64,000 nt of DNA. It comes from Euleptes europaea. Lineage: Eukaryota; Chordata; Lepidosauria; Squamata; Sphaerodactylidae. The notes under the pieces were generated by a model. The model was not told the origin of the DNA. It made no database searches and worked only from the letters and a program-made list of their open reading frames with translations. The stretch's first letter is position 1. Every line of letters begins with the position of its first letter. Below are positions 56,669-64,000 of the stretch, in pieces. The stretch lies in the NCBI RefSeq assembly GCF_029931775.1, contig NC_079318.1, forward strand, positions 60,056,659-60,120,658, read 5' to 3'. Position numbers and translations under genes: made by a program.

Positions 56669-59600
56669 CTGAAGAAAATAATGAAAAGAGAACCACATTT
56701 AGTGTGGTCACTGCTTCTTTGTGCTTACCCACTGATGACAGAACAAAAGGTGAATATTGTGTACCAAAATGAAAATCCAATTTCTGCTCCAAGGTAAAAT
56801 GTATGTAAACAATAGAGACAAACAGAGACAGAACAGGTGTACTTAGGGTGAAGCAGGGAAAAATAGGCTTCTGAATATTGTGAATCTTTGCTAAATCTAA
56901 AAATCCTGCCACCTCTATGCTTGTTTTGACAAATATTCTGCTGGAATGGATCACGCCTGCATGAACAGCCATTGTACCATCTCTCATTCAGCATTCTCAG
57001 TGGAATCATTAAAACTTTTTTGGACCAAGGCCATGTATATTTTCATAGTATTTGAACATTTTAATTGCCAAGCTATCTTAGTTCTGCCTTATTTTGAATT
57101 AGTTGCTGATTTTTCTCTTTAGGGATCAGTTCCAACTGGGTTTGGGGACAATTGGGTTTATTGTTTCTATTAGTTCCAGTTCACTGGGAAATATATTTAC
57201 GAACCAATTTGGGTTTAGGTTCAGCTGGACTCTGTCCATAAGTGAACAATTCATGTGCAAAAATATCAAGAGTCTTCAATTGAAGCAAGCAATTGAAGAA
57301 ATGGCAGTGCAAAAATTCATTATGAGCTGATAAATTGTCCATGGAAATGCACTGCTTAGAGGTTCAAAAAGAGAATTGAAAGTATAATTGATGTTTTTTT
57401 TTTCATATACCCAACATATGTGATCATCCTCCAGTAGTGAAAAAGAATACCAATAAACAGAAACCCACTTGAAGTCATGGGCACATTCAAGTTAATTTCC
57501 AGTAACGCTTCTGTCATCTGACTTAAACACTCACCTGTCATCTTCCACATCTTCAATAGTCTCTGGCAACTGTCTGTTGGTAGTTTCTGGTAGCAGGAAG
57601 GCCACCATTCCAGACAACCCTGCCACTGCACTGAATATCATAGGAGGGAGGTGTCTCGAGGTATCATCCAGTAACATGATCAGAGGAGCTAAGGAGCTGG
57701 CAATCCGTGCCACAAACGAACAGCAGCCAATGCCACTTTGCCTGCCAAAAGAAAAGGAACCAACATTACAAAAGCCTCCTCCTTTGTAGTCATACCTGCA
57801 TATGGTTTGAACTTGGCCTTCTTTCCTATCTTGCTACTGGATCTCAAGCCCTACACAGGCCAGATTGTTTCCAGCGTACCTAAATCAGAATGTGAGGCCA
57901 TCTCTTCCCCTCCCCTTCAAATCATTCCTCAAAACTCAAAACAATATTCAATTGCTAATTTATAAAACCCTACAAGGGAGTGGCTGCTGTGAGAGGCTGG
58001 GCCAGGGAAAATAACATCTTTGTGGCTGAAACCAGGAAGATCCAGACTTTACTGACCACAGGGTGCCCCCTTGGCTTTGCTGCATTCTTTCTGAAAACAA
58101 AGCAGGTTTGAGAAAGGTCACAGGAAAGGCAGTGAAAGCTCGGGAGGTGCACAGAGGTTGCTGTGGGTGGGGGGAGACACCTGCTTACCAAAGATATCCA
58201 AGCTAGGGCAAACAACCCAATGTGTAAATGTGTAACTTTCCAACATAATGCATTTTCTTTTTTTTCTTTTTTTAAGTTTTAAAAGTTTTATTTCTATACA
58301 CAAACATATAAACATAAACATTCATATTCATACAATTTATATGGAGCTTACTATTTAAGTTCACATTTTAATAGTTCACTTCTTTTTGAGTTGCATTACT
58401 CTAACTTTTCAATATATCTTCAGATATAATAACATATTTATTTTAAAGCATGTATTACCTAAATCTTTCTTCTTCTATTTTCCTTTAACTTTATTCTTAA
58501 TTTTCAGCTATGTAATTAAAAAAGGCATTCCATTTCTCCTGAAATTTTGAAATTGGTCTATTATGCATAAAGGATGTAAGTTTTGCCATAATCATTTATT
58601 CAGTTAATTTACTCATCCATTCATTTAAATCTGGGTATTTTCTCTGCCTTCCATTTTGTTGCATATGTTTCTCTTGCCACAGTGACCATGTACTGGAATA
58701 ATTCTCTATATATTTTGGGAATATTACTTGGCAACATATTTAATAGCATATTTTTCGGATTCATCGCAAACTTAAGTTTTAATGTCTTTTGCATTTCATC
58801 ATGTATTGCTGTCCAGTATTTTCTTGCTTTCGTGCATGTCCACCACATATGATAAAATGTTGCATCTGTGTTCTGACATTTCCAACACTTCCCATTATAA
58901 TCTTTGTTAGCTTTTGCTATATCTTTAGGTGTTATGTACCATCTGAAGAACATTTTATACCATCATAATGCATTTTCAGTGCTCATTGCAGACTCTCAAA
59001 TGAGTTTCACACATTCAATATATTGCAAAATGTAGCATAAAAAGAGACCCCCTAAGATCTCATGTTACGTGAGAAAGTTGGTTTAGATTCCTTCTATCCC
59101 CATCATTCAGCAATATGTGGTCTGTTGGTTTGATTAGTGGCTAAGCCCCTTACCTGAGTACAGTGGGGTAAAGCTCAGCTGAGTATAGGAAGACTGTAGT
59201 GAAGGAAGCTTCAGAGAAACCCTTCCCCAATATGGCCACAGCAGATCGAACATGCCCATGCTCTGACAAAGGAAAGAACAAGTTGTGTGAGACCCAATGT
59301 TAGTACAATAAACCTTACAGACTACCAACGTTTTATTTCAATATAGTTTTCATGCACTAGAGCCCACTTCATCAGATGCTATGAATGAATGCTTCCGTTG
59401 CATTCGTGTTATGGAGGAGGTTTGGAAAAAGAATTGGCTTAAGGGATCATGAACTGCAGGAAATAAGAGGAGAATATAATTACGTAAAATTCAGATCTAA
59501 TCTGAAGGAAATACAGAAATCATTCACTAGTGATGTTAAGCTTGATAACAACACCTATAATGGGGAGTCATAAATTTTAAGACAGTGAGATTAGAATCCT

Positions 59601-60789
59601 AAATCTCCATTCAACCTAGTGGGGTGGGAGTGTGAAACTTTTAAATTCATCCCAATTCAGCTGTTATTCAAAATTTTCATTGAGCTGAGTCTTAGGAATC
59701 TTATCTCACTCAACAGACAGAAAGTAGGAATAGAAGAGACTAGAGAGAATGGAGTATACAAATAAAGGGGTATGGAGAAGGACCCGAAGGGAGAATCACA
59801 AGAGGGTTGACTGTATCTGGCTATATTTGCAATCTTAGTTAGGGGTGTGCAACCAGATATTTCTCAGCTGAAATTATATCGAAAAGTTGCTGTTTTATTT
59901 TGGCTCAGGGATATCCAAAATTGCAAAAGGCACCCCGAAATTTCAGGATTTCTGAAATTTATATCCTGAAATGTTGGGATTTTTTTCTGGTCATTTTGGC
60001 TTCCCTTGGAATCAATGTAGGTAGACCTTGCATCTGAGTCTAAATGCCGAGTCCTGTCTCCGGGCACCAGGTCTACCACCCACTGAAAACTTGTGGCAGA
60101 CCTTGCGTCTAGACAGTAGGTCAGGCCCACCATCACCCAGTCTTTCCAAACCTGAAAGAGTATTAATACTTCCAGAAATTCAGGAGAATGGCAATCATGT
60201 CCTTTCTGAAATACTAAAAATTGAAATGAAAAGTTAACACCTCTAATCTTAGTCCTTTGGTAATGGCTTAAAATTAGTTATGGAGATTAGGGAGGGTTTG
60301 GCATAACGTTGGCACAAAACTGTCGATCCACTTGCCATGAGGCTATTTCTTTTCTTCAGGAACTTTTTATATTTTCATATATTTTAAGGCTTTAGCCCTG
60401 CAACCAAATTACTCCTGCCAGATTCTATTGAGTCTCTGCAGGTGTATAACTGGTTGCAAGACTCCATTCATATTCAAATTTGCATTCCTTCATCTGCAGA
60501 GAAAATGGGACAACAGATAAAGCTAGGACTAAATGCTTAATGAGACCAAAAAACTGATAAGATGAACCTCCCACCTGCAGGGATGGATGCATTTAGTGCA
60601 ATGAAGAATCCAGTCCCAATCAGAGTCCATGCTTGGCAGTGCCTGCGGCCAATGTGATCTAAGACGAAATAGACGCACACTTTGGCAGGGATCTCAATGG
60701 CCCCAAACACAAACTGTGTCATGTATGGATCCAAGCTGAAACCAGTGATATTCAGAGTGATGCCATAGTATGTGAATGCTACGCCAAAC
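56479..60789 (-). CDS. SLC22A7-like paralogue (gene B), 3' part: exons 7-10
   Basis: Minus-strand exons 60789-60575 (215 nt), 59262-59154 (109 nt), 57741-57535 (207 nt) and 56668-56479 (190 nt with stop). Exon lengths and phases of exons 7-9 are identical to gene A, and the proteins are plainly paralogous: [20 protein letters not shown] against [20 protein letters not shown] in gene A. It is a plasma-membrane organic anion transporter of the SLC22 family by homology; the substrate cannot be told. The C-terminal tail is longer (about 62 residues after the last TM block) and Ser/Gln-rich. Exons 1-6 were searched for by eye up to 64000 and not found, so they lie beyond the window or are lost. 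Head-to-tail placement upstream of gene A indicates tandem duplication. Confidence 0.9.
57535..57741 (-). CDS. gene B exon 9 (SLC22A7-like)
   Basis: 207 nt; (R)[20 protein letters not shown] through TM11-TM12 to [20 protein letters not shown]. Acceptor TTTGGCAG, donor GTGAGT. Confidence 0.92.
58258..58963 (-). mobile_element. 5'-truncated L1 insertion in intron 8 of gene B
   Basis: Flanked by a perfect 14-bp duplication CATAATGCATTTTC (58244-58257, 58964-58977). The minus strand codes L1 ORF2 C-terminus ([20 protein letters not shown]; 58953-58621) and ends in an A-rich tail at the low-coordinate side. Confidence 0.88.
59154..59262 (-). CDS. gene B exon 8 (SLC22A7-like)
   Basis: 109 nt; (E)[19 protein letters not shown] then [17 protein letters not shown]. 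Acceptor TTTGTCAG, donor GTAAGG. Confidence 0.92.
59263..60574. other. intron 7 of gene B
   Basis: No repeat recognised with confidence; no exon. Confidence 0.5.
60575..60789 (-). CDS. gene B exon 7 (SLC22A7-like)
   Basis: 215 nt between acceptor CTTCGCAG and donor GTGGGA. It codes [40 protein letters not shown] and [11 protein letters not shown] to NASIPA. Confidence 0.92.
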
Positions 60790-61869
60790 CTGCGAAGCAA
60801 GCAGAAGGTTCAGCAACCATTAATCTAATTTGGTGAAAGGAGAATCATATATAGGGTTTTGCACAGCTAAAGGTGCATATTGAATGGACACTGATAAGTA
60901 GAATGAATTGCCTATGATGGCTGACAGTTGAAAACTAGAAGACATACATACCAGCCAGGATGGGGACTGAGATCAGAGTAAGATGAAAGTATGGGCACAA
61001 CTAGATTATACGTATGACGTGAGTTGGATCGGGGAATCCTCATCCCGACTTGTGTCACATCCAACACCAGCAAATTGGGCAATGAAGAGGCCTGTTTGTC
61101 CCTCTGTGGGGCTCCAGGTGTACCCCCTGCTCCTCCTCTCCCTGGGCTGTGCTTGCAAGCTGACTCTGGCCCTGCAGCTCTGCAGCTCTGAGGAACATTA
61201 GTTCCTTGATGTTACATGTGACAGAGGTCAGGTTAGCCCCCCGCCCCCCACAACTCAACTTGTGCCACATGTATTGTCTAGTCAAGCCATAAGGCTTGGA
61301 TCCAGCAGAAGGATTTCCACAAATGGAACGGGGAGGTGAATTTCACCAACTTCCCCCTGCCCACTGCAGACGTCTGATTTATTCCCATGTTGATCCTTGA
61401 AGTTCCCTTTATCCCAGGTATAACACTTCAGGGGGCATTTGGGCTGCAGGAGGAAAAGAGGCAGTCCTGTTCTGAGCATGGAAATCCCTGCAGAAATCTC
61501 TGCCTGTTCAAACACTATTTTTTTGTTTAATCTTAACATTGTTCATTGGTGATTTATACATTATCTAATCCTCCTGCACAGAGGAAAGCAGCCCTATGGA
61601 AGGGAAGGAAATCCCCTGTGATCCCAGCAGCACCTACCCATTCCCTGTTACATTTTTTTTAAAGCAATGTCAAGCTTGGCTGGTGTATAGAAAGTTTGGC
61701 TGCTGTATGTATATAGTGACATGCACTAGGCTTCCCAGCCACTATCAATTCCCTGCAACACATGTCAGTTTCTCTAGTTGCAGAAGTAGGTAACATCTCT
61801 GACACAGATTCTTTACAAAAAATGGCTGTGGCAGTGGAAGAGGAAGTATTGCTACAGTTATAAAGGGTT

Positions 61870-62300
61870 GGTGACCCTAATCTAGTCACAGTGATCCATG
61901 CAACAGTCACCTCCAGCATAGACTTCTGTAACCTACTCTACACAGGGCTACCCTTGAGGTTGTTCTGGAAACTACAACTGGTCCAGAATGCGGCGGTGCT
62001 GGTCCTTACAGGGACCCCATGGAGAGCAGATATACAACCAGTGCTCTGCCAGCTACACTGGCTCCAGATTGAGTACCAGATCAAGTTCTAGGTTTTGATA
62101 TTGACCTTTCAAGCCCTGAACAGTCTAGAACCATCGTATCTGCAGGACCACTTCTCCCAATATACCCTCCAAAGAGTGCTGTGTGCTCAACTGGATTTCT
62201 CTGGCTCTAGAAATATCCAGTTGTCCTCAACCAGAGCCAGGGTTTTTTTGGCCCTGGCCTGGTGGAAATATGGGATTGCTTTGGTTTGCATGCCATGTTA
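61870..62300 (+). mobile_element. L2/CR1-group LINE fragment (RT C-terminus)
   Basis: VIHATVTSSIDFCNLLYTGL, KLQLVQNAAVLVLTGT and QPVLCQLHWLQIEYQIKF then LTFQALNSLEPSYLQDHFSQ: the standard RT 3' end of this LINE group. Truncated and with a frame change near 62091. Upstream of gene B exon 7. Confidence 0.8.
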
Positions 62301-63680
62301 GATATAAAAAAATAGACCTCTTTTGTACATGAGAACAAAGCAGATGATAAATAGGTTGCCCCCATTGTATTGAGTTTGCCCATAGCCACACACACACAAC
62401 CTGGATATGGGAAAGCCCTTCTTGATTAAAAAAATAAATACATAATTTGCATTTTAATTCCCCCTGCAAGTAGATGTAAAAGCTTTTAAGAGATGATCTG
62501 GCTTCCTTCTCTTAAAAATGCTAGAAATAAGTACAGCCCTCTAATCGTATCATATCTCAAAACCCATGTTTATACCATATAATGGCAGAACAAAGTGTAA
62601 TCTTCCTCAGTTTAGAAGTCTTCAGCAAATGCCAGTAGAAGTAGTTCTGTGACTCATCCGTAATCACTGTCTTCTGCAGGACCTACAATTGCAGCCAAGG
62701 AGTGGTAGAGAAAGGGAAAGAGAAAATATCTAACAGAGTTGCTTAGACTAGATCCCATTCCCCCCCCCCCCATTACAGCTGATCCTAACTATTTCCCCAG
62801 GCAAGGAGACAGGTATGTGAACCAAGCATGCATTATTTTGATAAAATTCCCTAGTGTAAATCCACAAATGGAGATCCAACATGAATCCCTGTGGATATGA
62901 ATGTGGGCAACACCGATTGTGAAATACCAACTTTGTCTATTTCCCAAAAGAACATAAAACTTAACAGTCCTGCTGGATCAGGATCAGCCAAAGTTCAATC
63001 CAGCCCAGGATCTTGTTTTCAGTAATGGCCAAACAGATGTTCCAGGAAACCTCCTGTAGCAGGGAAGATTCAGGGGAGGCCCACTCTCAGTGGGGAGAGG
63101 AGATGGAGAAGATGGCACTGAGACCTCAGGGGCAGGTGGGTGGAGCCTGGGGAAGACCCATGTCAGGAAAAGACTCCAAAGGCCAGTCAGCAACCTTGTT
63201 GGTAAGAAGGGTCTGGCTGCTGTCAGGTAAGGTTGGAAGGTGACATTGGCAGCTATTAGGGGAGAGGACGTGCTCCTAGCCTTGTTGGGAGCCTAGGGGT
63301 CAGCAGAGGGTGAATTGAGGCATGGAGTGTGGAAGAAAGTCCAGGTGTTGGGGAGGGCATTAAGGTGTTGGTCAGGCATGTGTTGGGGTAGATGGAGGAG
63401 GGAGGCCTGCACTAAAGGGGACAAGTGAAGTGAAATCCTTCTCTGGAAGGCACAGGAGGCATGCCGCTGGATCTTGCCGATAATAAAAGCTATTTTGAAC
63501 CTCAGTTTGTTGTTGCTAGGGTGCTATCTGTTTCAAACAAGGACTATAGAGTCAAGACCCCTTCCCCGCCTGGTGCAGGCACCCAGCCGCCAAGTAGCTC
63601 AGGACACACTGACCATACCCCCAAGCTAGGCATGAAAACAATAGTGCCCCCCCCCCCAGGACTTGGTATTCAGGTAGTAC

Positions 63681-63889
63681 TAGGTTTGCCAGGTCCCTCT
63701 TCACCACCGGCAGGAGGTTTTTGGGGTGGAGCCTGTGGAGGGTGGGGTTTGGGGAGGGGAGAAACTTTGATGCCATAGAGTCCAATTGGCAAACCGGCCA
63801 TTTTCTTCAGGTGAACTGATCTCTATCAGCTGAAGATCGGTTGTAATAGCAGGAGATCTCCAGCTAGTACCTGGAGGCTGACAACCCTA
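63681..63889 (+). repeat. hAT-type MITE
   Basis: Perfect 8-bp duplication GGTAGTAC (63673-63680, 63890-63897). Confidence 0.92.
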
Positions 63890-63947
63890 GGTAGTACACT
63901 GTTTCTGAACATAAAAGTTCTATGTACGTAACATGAGTAACACAGCC

Positions 63948-64000
63948 TTTGATGGTGGTGGAAAGTACCATCAAGTCACAACCAACTTATGGTGACGCTG
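63948..64000 (-). repeat. BovB/SINE tail fragment at the window edge
   Basis: CATCAAGTCACAACCAACTT ATGGTGACG-type tail, cut by the window end. Confidence 0.65.

Larger units (their letters stand above)
60790..64000. other. upstream of gene B exon 7 (intron 6 or beyond)
   Basis: Holds an L2/CR1-group LINE fragment and a MITE. Exons 1-6 of gene B were looked for (WDLVC, ESARW, SYxxLFRT motifs on the minus strand) and not found. Confidence 0.5.

Noticed and set aside
63461-63778. 105-residue frame starting MPLDLADNK
   Set aside because: Runs into the MITE at 63681; no homology recognised.

Overview
The window looks like nuclear DNA of a squamate reptile, most likely a lizard. Three things point there: tRNA-derived SINEs of the Sauria type and 5S-derived SINE pieces, CR1, L2-like, BovB and L1 LINE fragments, and spliced exons of a liver/kidney type organic anion transporter. 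Most open frames in the window lie inside repeats and are not genes.

Host genes. Two SLC22A7-like (OAT2 family) genes lie head to tail on the minus strand. Gene A (24891-45877) is complete. It has ten exons with consensus splice sites, the conserved SLC22 exon lengths (378, 104, 155, 169, 124, 122, 215, 109, 207 and 70 nt) and intact phases, giving a 550-residue protein. A poly(A) signal follows about 100 nt after the stop. Gene B (exons 7-10 at 60789-56479) is the 3' part of a paralogue. Its exons 1-6 are not seen and presumably lie beyond the right edge.

Retroelements. Three large Penelope-like elements (PLEs) carry a reverse transcriptase fused to a GIY-YIG endonuclease. They lie at 5645-9405 (740-residue ORF uninterrupted), 47415-50063 (broken) and 50064-54024 (a giant head-to-head palindrome with two 1450-bp arms). 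Two short PLE tails lie at 10804-11222 and 27226-27630. All five abut the same spot near the end of an abundant ~208-bp hAT-type MITE (TIR TAGGGTTGCC, 8-bp target duplications). The three with both flanks visible have ~14-bp duplications. PLE tails and several small foldback repeats (41325-41587, 44116-44363, 55979-56454, 46305-46516) contain hammerhead-ribozyme-like cores. One of these lies in sense orientation in intron 8 of gene A.

Layout: 0-24.7 kb is gene-free, with a 2.2-kb hAT-like nonautonomous element (1828-4031), PLE-1, many MITEs and SINEs, and several repeat-free stretches that could be conserved noncoding DNA. 24.8-45.9 kb is gene A. 46-56.5 kb is a PLE-rich spacer. 56.5-60.8 kb is the 3' end of gene B. 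60.8-64 kb is its intron 6 or upstream sequence. No retrovirus, LTR element, CRISPR array or functional tRNA/rRNA gene was recognised.
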